From Litoditis marina (Eukaryota > Nematoda > Chromadorea > Rhabditida > Rhabditidae), in assembly GCA_964036275.1 (NCBI GenBank), contig OZ038437.1:19450859-19514858 (forward strand): DNA of 64,000 nt. Direction: 5' to 3'. Within the stretch, counting starts at the first letter, position 1. Each line of letters opens with the position of its first letter. Under the pieces are notes generated by a model. The model had not been told where the DNA came from and made no database searches. It saw only the letters and a program-made list of their open reading frames with translations. Positions 10,224-25,200 of the stretch are shown piece by piece. A program made the position numbers and the translations under genes.

Positions 10224-13200
10224 ATGAGGTCAGTTTTCTGCTTCTGCTTTTTTATGTGTGTTTTTCACAATATTATCATTGTAGATAATGATCATTTGCA
10301 TAAGGTCTCAAAGTTTATTTTCAGTGCCAGAAATAAAACATGGCGCATGAAGATGGAAATTCCGACACCAGAAGGCCTGTTGGATAGTCAGCTCCAATTG
10401 GCACTTCGCCAGGAAATCGGATGGAAGGAGGTGGGGGACTGATAGACTGATACTGTTCTTTGGCTTTCGCTATTTGTGATCCGGAACTTAATGGGAGTCA
10501 TTTCTAGCTCTCGGGGCGTAAAATTGCTCTCGGGAGACCAATCGGAATCTTGGTCGATTTACCGAAGGTTGATGTGAGCTGGCCCACCTAGAAAAGTCAG
10601 CTGACGAAACAAATGAGCACTGGTGGCTGGTTCTATGAACACATCGATTGGTGCATTGTGACCCGTTCCGTTCCTCCTGTGTGGTTTTATGGTTCATTTC
10701 TAGGACATACATATTTTTAACTGTTGATTCCCGCTTTTCACAACAATTGCTCGCAACACCTCGGTTTCTCGCTAGAGAAGTGGTGTCGGTGTTTTGGCCG
10801 TGTTATAGGATAAAGATATCGTTTTTCAGTGTCTTGAAGATTCCGAAATCAACTGTGAGGTCGTGCAAAGTGTGCCCGTCTCATCCGAATTCGATTCCAG
10901 CCGAGAGATCACTTTCCAGGTCGGTTTTTGGTTGAAATTTGAAGTTTTTAGCTGTGTTCTGCAGTTCATGTTTTCGCAAACAGGAAGAATGCTTGTGAGT
11001 TTGAGCGCCTTTTTGCAACTGTCAAAGTTATGACTATTGTGAGAAATGATTTATATGGTTCTTCTCCTTCTGACAGGTGAAACGTGTGACCTTGTCACCT
11101 TGTTTGGTGCACTTGATCTTGTTGAACCATCTGATTTTCAACAAGTTCTGCTAGTTGATAATCGATATCATTATCATATGTGGAATACCCTCTCAAGTAG
11201 GCCCTGATACACACTAGTTTTGACAGCTTCTCTGCTCAACAGGTTGGTGTTTGAGCTAAAAACCTAATTGACACAATGAATGACATGTCCTAAACGACTT
11301 TTACGGGTTTTTTTTTTAAAAATCTGGTCACAAAATCTGGAAATTTGAAACATCGGGACTCAAAAATTGAGGTTCCGACCAACTACAATGTTATTCGACA
11401 AAGTATGTAAGGATGGACTCTATTGTAAAAAATCAGGTACCGTCGAGGGAGGTCCACTCACAAAAATCAGCTGGTTTATGTTTGATATTGATTGATATGC
11501 ATGTTTTGCAGGTGGAGGAAAAGGATTCGATCGCCTTGCATCTTTTCTCGGCGATTCGTCTGTTCTTCAGCCGAATGGTCCGACATCAAGTGGTTCTCTG
11601 CTCGAAGGCAGCACTTCTCTTCAACGGATTGGAATGGTTCACGCCCAAGTTGGAGTAGGTTTTATCGATTTATTGATTTTCATTGAAATTATATTTTCGA
11701 TCTATGTAGAATGTTATGTTCAAACACGTAAATGATCCAAAAGAATTTTTTTGTTTGTTGATAGTATTTTATGTCCGAACGTCAATAGTTTTATGGTTTT
11801 CACTTGAAAAGCAAAAATTTAAAATTTGAACTACTCATTCCCAACTCAGGGTTAATCGGCTAATAAAAGTTGACCTTCCAATCTATTGAGCTGTCACAAC
11901 CAGGCCAAACCGTTTGTCCTGAAATAAATTGTTTTTTTTTTCTACTCCCAACAATCTGGCTCTACCCACCGTAGACTTTATTCCGTGTCATAGTTTATTT
12001 GACATCATTTGTATGAGTTTGAACGAAATAAGTTGTTTGAGCTAGTTGTTTCATTGAAGATTCTGTTAACTGATTTTGATTCAAAAAAATCTTACTTTTC
12101 AGATCTGCTCATTTGAACAATACACTGTCCTCGCTTCATTTCGGTTGCATGCAGGGTGGGACACTACTCAGTCACTGGGAGGTGAGCCAAAAAAAGCTTT
12201 TTTGGATCCGGTCCCTCGCCTCTCGGAAACCTTTGCTCATATTCCCGTGAGAATCCTGAGAATTGGCATAATTTTGATGGAAAATCATGTATTTTCATGA
12301 ATCTATAGTGAAAAACGGGCTTTCTTTTGTTGGGTAGTCATAGTCACATATAGGGTCGTTTCATTTTGGTTGTGAAAGCTGGGAAATCAGAGTACGTATT
12401 CTAGAAGGTCCCGGCCTCTTCATCCTATCCTGCGTCTCTCCCTCTGCCTCACTATTTCTTGTCTCTTACATCCCGGCGGGATGTAAGAGCAGAAAAATAG
12501 CGTTTGTTTGAGGAGACGCAAGATGGTATGAAGGGGCCGGGATCTTCTAGCATACGCACTTTGGAAATTACGCTCGATTATGGTCAAATAAGTAGACAGC
12601 TGTATTGAAGTGTTTTTTTGCAGATCAGCTTCGCGAATGAAGCCGAATTGAAGGACTCCGAGTTGAATGTCTCCTTCGAATACGACCGAAACACGATTAC
12701 CGTTGAGTTTTTCAACACGGAAAACAGCAGGAAAATCGACGCCAAGACAAGTGTGTTCATGTTTTCATTTATGTATTTGTGTATTTTCCAAATAGCGAGC
12801 GGAGAATTTGCCTGTTTTTGATTAAAATACATGAAATTGTACGTGTCTCAATTCCAATCGATGAAATAGGTCATTATAGAACAGTCACACTTTACTGGTG
12901 TGTTTAGTTGGTTATTTATGGAACTACAAGTATTTTTTTTCAATTATTTCCTATTTTCAGAGCTGCCGCAAAAGGTCTTCTATCGATTGCTGGTTAGTTG
13001 TCTCTCTATTTATGTCCCTGTATACACTCCCGAGATCCTAGCTTCAGGTTCAATTTTCAAGTGATTTCGCTTGAAATTAGCCTGAAAAATAAACAGAATA
13101 AGTGAGAAAACACTGTTACTGTTTTTTATGTGTTTTGCTATCGCGTACGTGGACGGGGAGGCACGCTGGGTGTTTGTATGATTTGCCGTGTTGGTAGTTC

Positions 13201-16200
13201 AATTACCATTGTCTGCTCCGTGCAGTTCAAACTACAATAAAGAGCTGCGGTGTTGTAGTTTATTCGCACGTGTTTCTATCATGAATTACAATCTCTGTTC
13301 TGTATGCAGTGTGCTGATCAAACTACAATCTACAAAACAGCTTTGTGGTGTTGAAGTTTGACGTGTGATGTGTTGTGTTGCAGATGGAGATCATAGGTGC
13401 GCTCAGGGGACGACCTATAACGTTTGGCATTCCTGTGGAGGGGATGTTTGACTCTTGAAACCGTCTAACCTACTCTGTTCCACCTATGTTACAGATCCAG
13501 AACATGATGGTCCGCCGTATCATCGTGGACATGGGTACCCAGGAGAGGCCCCGCGTCAGGATGCATCTCATGCTCAACTCGCCCGTCGTCGTCAAGAAGG
13601 CCTTCTGTGAGGAGGGCAAGGAAATGTTAGACAAAATAGCTCCCAAGAGGTAATTAAAGGGACCGTACCTCTTTAATTTGGAGGTTCCAGCTGATTATTC
13701 GTTATTTTGAACATTATAGGTAATGTCATTGTAGGTAATTAGATAGTTTCAACGTTAAACTAACGGGAAAAGGTAAGAAATGAAAATGTAAGATCTTCTG
13801 TGAGGAGGGCATAGGGGAAGGAAGTTCTGGACAAGATGACTCCCTAGAGGTAGTTCTTCTTTTGTAGAGGTTGAATCCCTACTCACTCTGTCTCTAGTAG
13901 ATTTGCCCAAATAACCGGAAAAGTTGCTGTCACACCCCTGTGAAGTTATTCGAAAAGCCAAAAACAGAATTGAGAGCATTTTTTTTTTTGATTTTAGACG
14001 ATTTGTGTCTACAATGTTCACGTGTGTAAACGGATTCATTTTTGTCGAATAGTCAGACTTTTCAATTCACTGCTCTATGAGTGCTCTACATAAGCAACCG
14101 GCTGTTGCAGGCAACTCTGTTACGTGTGTGATAGGCGACACCCCACCTTAATTATATGTTTTGTCGAGTGTAAGTTGAAAGACTAGGATTTTTAGAAGAT
14201 GTTGTAATGACAATACAATTAACAGTTGATCGAAAACAAAAGAAATACTAAACTTGATTGCATCGTTTCGCTTTCAAATATGGACGATTTGTGTTTACTT
14301 TTTTCTTTCAATTGAGAGTGAACTTCAAATATTATATTGTGTGTTGCAGGTACACGCAGATTCGCCGCGGTCGAACCACGCGAGACTGGTCTCATGAGTT
14401 GGCTCTTGCCGATAGTCCAATGTTCACTATGGAATTCAATGATATGACGGTAGGTCAAACATAACTAAAATGTAGCTATTCTCCTTGAGTTTCCCCTCTT
14501 CTTGGCAGTTTTTCTAACTATAGTCGCCAAAGGCTATTTAGACAACTGTACTGGAGAAGGTTATTATTTCATGTTGGTCACTTTCGAACAAACATTTTTG
14601 TCTCATAAATAGAATGATAGAATCCAGAAATGAACCTTTGAACCCGAAAAGAATCTTCAATTTTGCTCTATTTGTCGCTGTTGGATAGGAAAATCTGTGT
14701 GAATCCTGTGAATGTCGCCTGACGGGGTAGAGAGTTTTTTCCATGATCTTTAAAATTGAAAACCTGATACTTCTTGATGAAAAGTATAATTAAGCGAATA
14801 AACAGGTTGTTCTGAGATGACCTGACTAGAAATACTATGAAGTGATATATGTGAATCTGATCTTCATTCTATCGATTTTTCCAGGATCTCAAACTGTACC
14901 ACATCATATCTCGTCTGCGATCTCGTTGCGGTGTCACTGTGGAGTTTATGCATCTGGATGTGAGTTAAACAAATGAAAACATCTAAACATTATACTTTCA
15001 CCCCCCCCCCCCCCCCCCAACGGAAGTAATATGGTCTCAGAAATGAATTGAAATTCAGCCCTTTAATCTGCGTTACCAAACTACAAAACCTAGTTGGTGC
15101 ACGATTAAGGAATTAAGTTGTTATCAGTAAAGTGCGACTATTGCCGAAATTAGGGTAATCAATATTCGTATTCGAAAGAAGACGTCCTACGCTGCTCCCC
15201 TTATGGTTCTACACGTTTCTCCCCGAAAAGGAGGGGGGGATATAGTCTGATTCTTTTTAGTTATATGTTATTCTTTCGGATTAAAGAAGGACGATTATGT
15301 GGTCCAATCCCAATGTTTCAGTTCTTTAAACCGCAATAAATTTCTCAATTGCAGTTCAAAGGACCGATGACACGGGATTGGTCCACATAATCGTCCTGCT
15401 TCAAATTATTCGTTTGAATAATTTATTTTCTTTTTCAGATTCTGAGTGTGCCCTACGGTTTCCCCAACCCGGATCAGAATCCGTACTACGACGGCCCCCC
15501 AGTCTATCGTCAGTTCCCCAACGGGGGCAGAAGTGTCACCTACATGGGACCCACTCATCCGGATGACGTCATATTCAGGGACTTTCTTCTGGCGGTGAGC
15601 AGATGAGAATTTGTAGTTTGTAGTCTTATCAGACAAACCCAGCTCGTCGTTTACACACATTAGTTGTTTCGTTTCTTTGACTTACAGACATGACATTTTC
15701 TGATATAGGCAACCGCTTCTTGAGTTTTCGTGGTAACTTGAACAAGCTACCACCAAACAAAACGGTTGCCTATATCAAAACATTGTTCGTTACAAATTCA
15801 TGAGTTTTCACGTGTTCCAAACTAAAGATGAACTCATTTTGCTGAATAGTCAGACCTCATTGGAATATGATTATTGTATGTTTTCAGACATTTGGCGACG
15901 ACGAGTCGTTGCGAGCGGACCGCGAAAGCGTCTACTACCTCATTGAGGCTCTTCTCTCCAGGTGGGCCGTTGTTGTTGTTCATATTGTTGTTTACTAGTG
16001 GATTGTTTATCTGTCCTACACGAATTGGGTAACCATAACAGAAATTGGATGTTTCTCACTTTAGGAGTGGCGGGCATGTGTATTTCAACACCAGTAGTGT
16101 CAGACTTCAGACAATTTATCTATTTTTAGTTTATTTAAGTGATTGTATTTGTGAAAATTCTTGTAAAGGAAGGTTGCATCATGCTGCCAACGACAACGTA

Positions 16201-19200
16201 TGTTCCGTTTTCAGAGGCGCCATTGTGAAGGACCAACTTCTGCTTCAAATGGAGCACTGGCAACTATTCCTGCATACAGTATCGGAGACATACGCCATCA
16301 GTAGTACGGTGGGTACAATTTTTATAGGTATTCAGTTCAGTGGTATACGGTATTGTCTTTGAATGAATATTCAAGCACTCGCTGAGAAAACTGGAAGTTT
16401 GAACTACTGAATTTTCGAGAATATTAAAAGGTTGACCTTCTAACCGTGTACTTGGCACGTCCTCTTGTATCTTAGATTAACGAGATGAACCAACCGATTT
16501 TTATAGAGAGCTCGTCAATCTGTTGGTTTTTCTAATCTGATTTATCTATTAACATGCAAGCGTGTAAGACAAACGTAGGTTGACTTTGTTGAATAGTTCA
16601 TTGAGTTACCCAATTTTCTTCTAAATCGGGATTTTAATATACCCCAAGTTCAGAAATTATCAAACTTTACTGTTGAAAACATCAGTTTTCGACCAGTTTT
16701 TCAGTTCAGCCATCCAGATGAAACTCCTGATTTTCATTAAAGTTTTGTGCACAACAAAGTCGCCTGGTGTATGGTGTAAGATACAGATAGGATAGGAAGC
16801 AGTTTCATAGCAAGAAGAAGGGATTTGAAGTGAACAAGTACAAGGTAGAGGGGCCTCCATGTTGTGCCAGAAACTTTCCTCGTTTCAGGTCTGCATCGAG
16901 GCGTTGGAGCGGATTCTCACCAGAATCGACGAACACAAACGCATCGGATCCATCACCAAGGTATGTGAATAGGCAAATTCCAGAAGGAACCGCGAATTCC
17001 GTTAACCCTGCTAGTTAACCGTTGACCATTTAACCATTTTCACAGTTAAACATTTAACTCTTTCTGTTAACCTTTTATAACCCTTTTTCTAATGTGTTCG
17101 GCAAAATTCGCGGTTACCAAGTGGTTATCAAAAGTGTTAACCATTTTTTTTTGGTTAACGGTTAACTGGCGCGCGCGCGGTTAACAAAAAACGCGGTTAC
17201 ATAAAGAATTCGCCATGTAAGGCTTAATCGGAATTTGTTCAATATATAAATTGTACTAGCGCTCTGGTAGGTGGTCCCGGGCCGCCCCCGATCCTATGGC
17301 AAATGTCAACTTCACTGGTTTCTAGTTATATTTGCTGTTTGACGTGTTTTTCTTAACGAAACCCGCTGTTAGCGGTATGTATGCATAACGGGAGGCTACT
17401 TTGTTATCTATATGAACTAACTGAAAATCAGGTGTTGCATTTGAGCAACCAAGTTATAAAACATTCTTAACTAGTGAAGTTTGATGAAGAACGAAGTTAC
17501 AGTAGTTCAAAATTCTGGCTTTAGAGAAAAGCGGGTGATTCAATGATGCCACCAGCAAAGTGGTACTACGTGTGCATATACTGAGGGATTACGGGTGAAC
17601 CGGTGAACATTCCAAGCATAGATGGGTTCCGGTGCATTCTCAGTACGAAATTAACCAATTTATTGTTGAAATCAGCCGGAATACCTATATTTCGGGGGTC
17701 GCAGGTCACATTTCTTAGTGGGGTACCGGCCACAAAAGTCCCAATTCAATCCAATGTCTTGTGAGTGTATGTACGTGTGTATGCCTATCTTTCCAGTGTC
17801 TGACCTCGATCACGGAGAAGTTGTACAGTAGTCATCAGAGGTTCGGTCTCACGAGGGAGCAGGCGGAGGAGGGATTCAAGTTGGTCAGAAAGGTGCGTGG
17901 AGGGGCATAATCGATATCTGTAGTTTGTAGTGTGTACATTTGACTGCGAGATGGAGGTCTAGGGACGAGAAAGTAGTCAACGATTGGACTGTTTGCTATT
18001 CTTGTCTGTTGAGTTTTAGTTCACACAAGGTCTAATGTGAATCTGACAGTACTCTGTACTCTCTTCAATACTTTAACCTTTCAAAAATGACTGTTCTAAA
18101 ATATAAATAAGCTTTCGCGGAAATGTGTCCGAACACTCTTCGTGATAGCAAAAAGAAAAATCTTCCCCAATCGGGGATAACGTTCACTGAACTGAGAACC
18201 AACTCAACGTTCCTCAATCCTACTGTAGTAATGTGAGTAGGATTGAAAAAGACTACATGCGTTAGTTTTTCGTGTATTGGTGAGCCCAGCTCGTCTGATT
18301 AAAGTGACAGACCACCTTTTGGGAAGTTTGGTATTTAGGAATCAAAATCATCAATTTTCAAGTTTTCAAGTCTGAAAAAGTAGTATGTTCGTTTTCCAGG
18401 TGGTGGTGACCCCCACTCGAGTGATCAGAGTAGCCCCCGAGATGGTGATGGGCAACCGGGTGCTGCGACGGAAAAAGAAGGTGGACGAGCCGCAGGACGA
18501 ACTGTTCGACGACACCATCAACACCAACGACACGGAGGTCATTCGAGTTTCATTCAGGTATACTACCTTTCATTCCCGAATTCCCAAATTCCCATTCGGA
18601 GTGCTGAAGTATGATTGCGGGACTTCTAGTTCGTACTATCACTTATAGTACTTTTCATGTCTATGTCCACAATGGGTGGCCCTACTTTTTGTAGTTTGAT
18701 CGCCGCACACAGTGAAGTGCTAACTACAAACAGAGCAAAGCGACACGGAGTTATCCAGGGATAGTCATAGTCGTCTCTATGCATTTACCAGTAAAGTTGT
18801 CCTAATAGTCAGAAAAATTCGAAAAACGGACTACTTTTTCGCCGAAAATAAGAAAATCTTTCGGTTTTTGATGGAAAAATCATGAATTTTCACGTGTTCC
18901 TATTTATAACGGACCACTTTTTGTCGCTTCGGACCTTACTGATGTTTGTCTTCATGTCTATATTCATTATGGGAGTTGGGAGATGACTTTTTTAACCTGT
19001 TCTACATGTGGATTTTTCAAACCACTATGGTGAATGATTGATTGACACACACATGGGGTTTAAACTACAAACACAGCTGAACGAAGCGGACTCGATGTCT
19101 GTTTTGGTTGAAGCTCTGCTGCTGGAGTTGAACTCTCTTCATTGGATTGTTAATGGGTGAAAATGTATGATTCTTCGTTCCAGAGACGACGACAACAAGC

Positions 19201-22200
19201 CGATGCGTGTGATGAATGTGTCGGGGGCCCTCATGGACCGGACCATCAGGAATGCCTTCAGAGATGGACTCTTCGTCGCGGGTTGGTGGGCATACACCAG
19301 TAAAGTTGTCCGAATAGTCAGAAAAAAAAAGAAAGAAAAACGGACTATATTTTTGCCGAAAATAAGCCAATCGGTCTACTTTTGATGAAAAATCATAAAC
19401 TTTCACGTGTTTACATAAGAAAACGCACTAGTTTTTGTCGCTTAGTCGGACCTTCTCCGTGTTTGTTGGTGGGGAATCACGGATAAACGAATAGCGCAAC
19501 ATATGAAGAATAAACTGAGAATAATAGGAATCGTAAAGTAAATGTGGTGCCAGGTTTTGCCTCTAACCCAGATACACCCACTTGAAACGGAGTTACTATT
19601 CCCCTGAAGCTCTCAGAACGATTGGCGCCAATTTTCTTGGATTGGCCGGCTACAAAAGCGAGAGAGTGTGAAGGTCAATGAGGCCGCAGACATCTGGGTC
19701 TCTCTGACCTGCACACTCTCTCGCTCAGCCAATAAAAAAGTGGCTGGCCAATTGGCTGGGAATTGGCTGAGCTTTTCAGTGAGGAGGGGGAAGGAATTCG
19801 AAATAGGAAGCCAGGCCCGCTTCACAATGCGTTTTCAGCAAACAATTTTTACCCGTTTAGCAAAAAAATTACGCAAACAATTTTCACCAGATCCCAAATT
19901 GTAGTTGGCTCTCAGACCACAGCGAAACCGTCGAGCGTTGTCTAAAATTCACTGAGTTCGAAGTTTGAAGTACAATCACAATAGAGCGAAGTACATCGGC
20001 GTGTTTGCCTCTTGCCTGTTTTCTCCATTTTCATCATTATAGTAACTGACAGACGAATAGCGGTTAGATACTGTACAAATTGGTTGCAGCTGCCTCCTGA
20101 CTATCTAACTAGCTTCCAGACTGCAATAGGTAATTAGATTCACGAGCTGATTTACGTGATCCTACCTTATTCGAGCGTCAACGGACAAGCCGAATTCTTT
20201 GACATAATTGGTTTCCCCTAATATACAATGTGCTTCTGTTCGGCCGAATGGCTACCTTGCACATGTTCGAGTCAATCTCTGACCTTTGACCTACCTTGCA
20301 CATGTTCGAGTCAATCTCTGACCTTTGACCTATCTTGCACATCTTCGAGTCAATCTCTGACCTTTGACCTATCTTGCACATCTTCGAGTCAATCTCTGAC
20401 CTTTGACCTTTGCACACATTCTCTGTTTGCAGGCCGTCGCTACTTCTTCCTGGGTAGTTCCAGCAGTCAAATGAGAGACCAGGGAGCGCATTTCATGCTG
20501 GGAATCACGGACGAAGATCGAATCAGCTATCGGAGGGATAATCCCGGCAAGATCCAACCGGAGGACTACAGTATTCAGCGGACCATCGCCAATATGGGAA
20601 AGTGGGTTCTCACAACGATTAACGCCAATAGAGGCGAGAGAGTATGCAGGTCAATGAGACTGCAGAAAGGCTAAGACGCTCTGCGTCTCTGATTTGCACA
20701 CTCTCTTGTCGAGGTAGCTACAAAAGTGGCTGGCCAATTGACTGGGAAATGGTTGAGTTACACTCTCGTTCTTGGACACCAGTTTACCAGCTTGGCAACA
20801 ATAAATGGCAAAATGTCCATATTTGACGGGAAAGACCCGTTTTATTATATTTCATGACCATTGAGCAGTTATTCAGTAGTTGAGTTGGTTGTTTTTGTTT
20901 TTTGGACACCATCACACGCACTAGTGGGGCAACTTTGTTGGGTACATTGAATCATCTATTTTTCTTACAGTTCGAATTTCAAACTACCCCAATGGCAAAT
21001 TGCAACAAAACTCGCACTTTACTGTTGAGAAACTATACTCCCACCAACTTTTGTTATTTGTGTACGGGACAATTGGCGGAACTTGTCACTGTCCGCTGGT
21101 ATCTGTGGTGGAGAACAAGTATATTGGAAATCAGCTGTCAGCGGTGGACCAACGTTGAATTGTTCTAATGTTTCAAAAAGTTTACACAAGAGTAAGGCTC
21201 TGTTTCCAGATTTCTGATGCTCGAAAATGTGGCCAAAGTGATGGCTCGCCTCGGACAATGCTTCACTCAATCCAGGGTGGGTAATCTTCATTTTAATAGC
21301 GAACATTTAATAATTTTGGGTCAAAAGTTCAAGCTCATTCCTTGTTTTGCATAACAAATAAGCACCTCTTTCGAGATTTAGTCTCAAATTCGACAGGTGC
21401 AGGTATTTTTTTGTTTTTTGTGTCAATTCAATACTTCTTTTGTATTCCACCGGTTATTTAGCAATGTGGCCAAACTGCCAAAGTCTTAAATTATGTGTGC
21501 AGCTGACTGTTTGTGAATATTTATAAAATATAAATACTGTTAGAATCGTTCAGGAGTCCAAGATTGGTCTCTATCGGGAGGACTATCAGTACACGTATGA
21601 CGTCACAGGTGGATGTGATGCTCAGGGGTCAGTCAAGTTTTCTCTATAAATTGCGGTGAACACTCCAACAGGAAAGTGTACTTCACTGTACTGTAGCTCT
21701 CCATAACAGTAGTTGGGATGGTGCGGTTCCAGAATTTTAGCTAGAATTCTACCTTGACGCGTCTCTTTTTACTCCAAAATAGAACATTTACATTTCAAAT
21801 GTAAGTTTGGCCTGTAGCTCGCGCTTTCCATCCTGATTTGCGTGATCCAGTTGTACCTGCACGTTTTCTATGAGTTTCTACGATCAACAAAATCGTCCTA
21901 TTGATTCGTCCTACAGCTATATCGTCAATTGATAATCAATCATCATTCAGCTCCCCCTACATCTTCACGGATGGAGTTGGCTCGATCAGTCGATATTTCG
22001 CATCGGAAATCGCCGAAGAAATGAAGCTGAACAGTGTACCCAGTTGCTTCCAGGTAGCTCCCCCTTTTCATGCAGTATCCTACAGTATCCAGTCATTTGA
22101 CCTACTCAGATACAGTATCCTACCGTATCTGAGTAGGTCAAATATGCGTATGATCTACCCCATCTGCAGTTCCGATACAGTATCCTACAGTACCCATCTG

Positions 22201-25200
22201 ACCTACTCCCCCCCCCCGTTTTCAGTTCCGATTCCGTGGTGCAAAGGGTGTGTTGGCGGTGGATCCGCTGCTGGACGAGATGTCCGACTGGGCCGAGGAG
22301 AACAATCTGCCGCCTCCCGAGAAGGTCAAGGACGAGAACCAGGGCAGTTGGGCACTCAAGTGCACCTTCAGACAGAGTCAGATCAAGTGGGTTCAGTCTC
22401 TTTGGTAGATCAAACTTTTTAGATTTGATTGATCTTTTGTAGTTGTACATTTTTGGCATTATCGGGTGAGACAGAGCCAGATCAAGTGAGTTGACCTATC
22501 TTATACGTAGTTTGTGCTGTAGTGCAGTTATCCCAATGGTCGAAAAGGGGGGTTTAGCCTCCAATCGGAAAAATCGGACTGTTTTGACGGAAAATCCTTA
22601 ACTCACCGAGGTTTCTGCTGGAAAGTAACTCATTGTTCACGCTCACGCGTGATGCTGCCAAATTTTTGAGAGAAATATCCAAAAGTTCCAAGTTTAGCCC
22701 AATTTTGACCGTTTCAGGCGATCCCCTCCACCTCTTTAGAGGGTATCTCTGCGCGTTTCACTTAGTTTCCTTCCAAAACAAAGCTCACCCGATAGTATCT
22801 TCGACCTCAAACTATAACATGGACGCGGGGAAAGTATTCAGGGCACTGAAACCGTTCCTTATATGATCTTCTTCTCGGTATCAAATTCCTACACTAAAAA
22901 GGTTTCTCTTCAGCATCACACTACAATAATACGGGTTCTCTTTGACACCAAACTCCAAACTACAACATTCAAGTGGGGGAATATATTGGTGGAATCAGGA
23001 GCCGTTCTGATGCCCAAGCTGATTCCAGGTTCCAAGCGAAGCGCTATCCACTGCAGCCACTGGAGGTTGTCAAGTTCTCCGGCCCCACGGGCGTCTGTCT
23101 CAACAAACCCTTCATCAATATTCTCGACCAGGTAGGTCAAATGTATCGCGGGGTAACCAATGTTGGTACGCGTGAGGCAACCTCACACCAGTATTATATC
23201 AAATATCTACAAAAGGAAGTTCATTTTGCACCAAACAGCGTAAAGGTTTGAGACGACGTATGAGTGCTTTGTGATGACGTCATAATTGATTGCAGGTGTC
23301 AGCTAAGCAGTCGTTGGCCTGTCACAAGCGAGTGACGAACCGAATTGAGGAGCTGTTGGACATACAGCTGCAGGGACTCGCACAGACACTGCTTTCGGAG
23401 AAACACGCCAGGAACAAGCTCAGTGTACGTTTTCGTCGTCCCAGATATCCATAATTGTTGTTGTTTTTTTTTTTCGAGAAAAGCTCAGTTGCACAGGCGT
23501 GACACGATATCTGTAATGCGACCTGACATTTCATAGGCAAGTGGATATAATTCCTATTTTTATGAAGCAGAATGTTATTGAAAGGTTTCCAACAAGTTTC
23601 GAGGAGTTTCTTGTCCATTGGTTCTGCTTTTTTTCGGGAAAATTCGGGATTGGTAGCAGAAGAAAAGATAATCGTACACTCAAAGAAGAGATATTTGTTC
23701 ATTCAAAGCCTGTTATGATTTTAAAACAAATCGCTAATGGTATATGTCCAACCTAATTATTACGAATTCGTACAAAAACTTTGTGAAGTGAAGCAGATGA
23801 CTCATGTTTGGTGTGTTGCAGGAACTACCGCGTCGCATGGACATTTCCCTGTTGTCGGAGCAGATTGGATTCCATTTGGTCGATGAGCCATTCTTCCGAT
23901 CTCTTCTCAAGGCGGCTGTCAAGTTCCAGACAAGTTGGTACCAAGTTTCATATGGAGCGACTATAGCCGATTTGTAGTTTGCTCGATGCACACATCAATT
24001 GTCGGAATAACGACTGAAATGAAGCGGGATCGAACCTCAAACGTTTAAGTACAGGGAGACTTGTAAAGTGTCAACCTACGTTTGACCTAGAACGTTCGCT
24101 AGATCTGGCAGCATAATTCGAGAGGCGTACTGTTTTCCCACTGGTTTTGAGTTTAGTCCCGACTTGTCGAACGTTATTTTCTTCGATGTTGAAGTATGTA
24201 GTTAGTTGTTGTTTTGTAGCTTGATAACAGAGTTTAGTATTTATTCGAGATTGAACTCATCGTTATTCGAGTTTGTAGATCATTACAACAAGAAACATAG
24301 ATGCACGATAACAAAAATAAGAAGATTTATAGATGCGGCACTTTTAAAAATAACTTTTCTTTCCAGCAAAGCAACTTCGAAAGGAGCAGATCCAGGTGCC
24401 ATTCTCCAAGGGACGCGCCATGCTGGGGGTCACGGATCAGACGGACAGACTGCAGTACGGACAGGTGGGGGGGGGGGGCTGTTCTATCAGACATCAGCTG
24501 ACATTTTCTGGTCAACGCATCTTGGAGACATGATTATTATGAACGCATTAGTGTGCAGTGGGAAATGACGTCATTCGAGCTGAAGGGACCCGATTATTAC
24601 AAACTTGCTCACACCTGATTCCATAAGAAGGATGAATCGCATATGTAAAAAGATGTTCGTCCGAAATTAGAAGTAAACAATTTCATGGGAGCTTTGCATT
24701 CAATCAATACTATTGCAGATCTTCGTACAGTATACCCGCAACATCACCGAGTATTCGCCACCCCAAGATGCAGCCAAGATTGTACTCAAAGGTAGTCGTT
24801 TACAGAAATTGACAATGCATATTTGGATTTTCCGCCACAATAGGTGTGAATAAACCTTCTTTTTCATGGGAAAGCTGTAAAGACAACGGTATATGAGAGC
24901 TTTTGGGCTATTTGGATGAAACAGGTGTTGCTTTCTAGGAACCGCAAACAGTGTCATTTCGGACCAAACTACCGCGAAGTACCCAATCCTACCCGTTACC
25001 TTTCATCTGGAGATGTAAACTAACCTAAACTATATCAATATATTAATAAAATATATATTAAAGTATATTACATACGGTCCTAAACTACATCAATATGTTA
25101 ATAAAATACATATTAGTGTATATTGTATACCTAATTCGAGGTCGTGTCCTGGTCACCAAGAACCCCTCGGTGGTGGGTGGAGATGTTCGTGTCTTCGAGG

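Noticed and set aside
20971..21168. Extra RdRP exon after TTCTTACAG at 20970
   Set aside because: In the required phase it meets a stop after about 18 codons, while the exon at 21210 fits the phase and the RdRP family (VAKVMARLGQCF).
13384..22489. An Argonaute/PIWI gene
   Set aside because: My first impression from the basic, RNA-binding-like exons. The ordered blocks VTPTRV, GSSSSQMRDQG and LVTKNPSVVGGDVRV are those of cellular RdRPs, not Argonautes.
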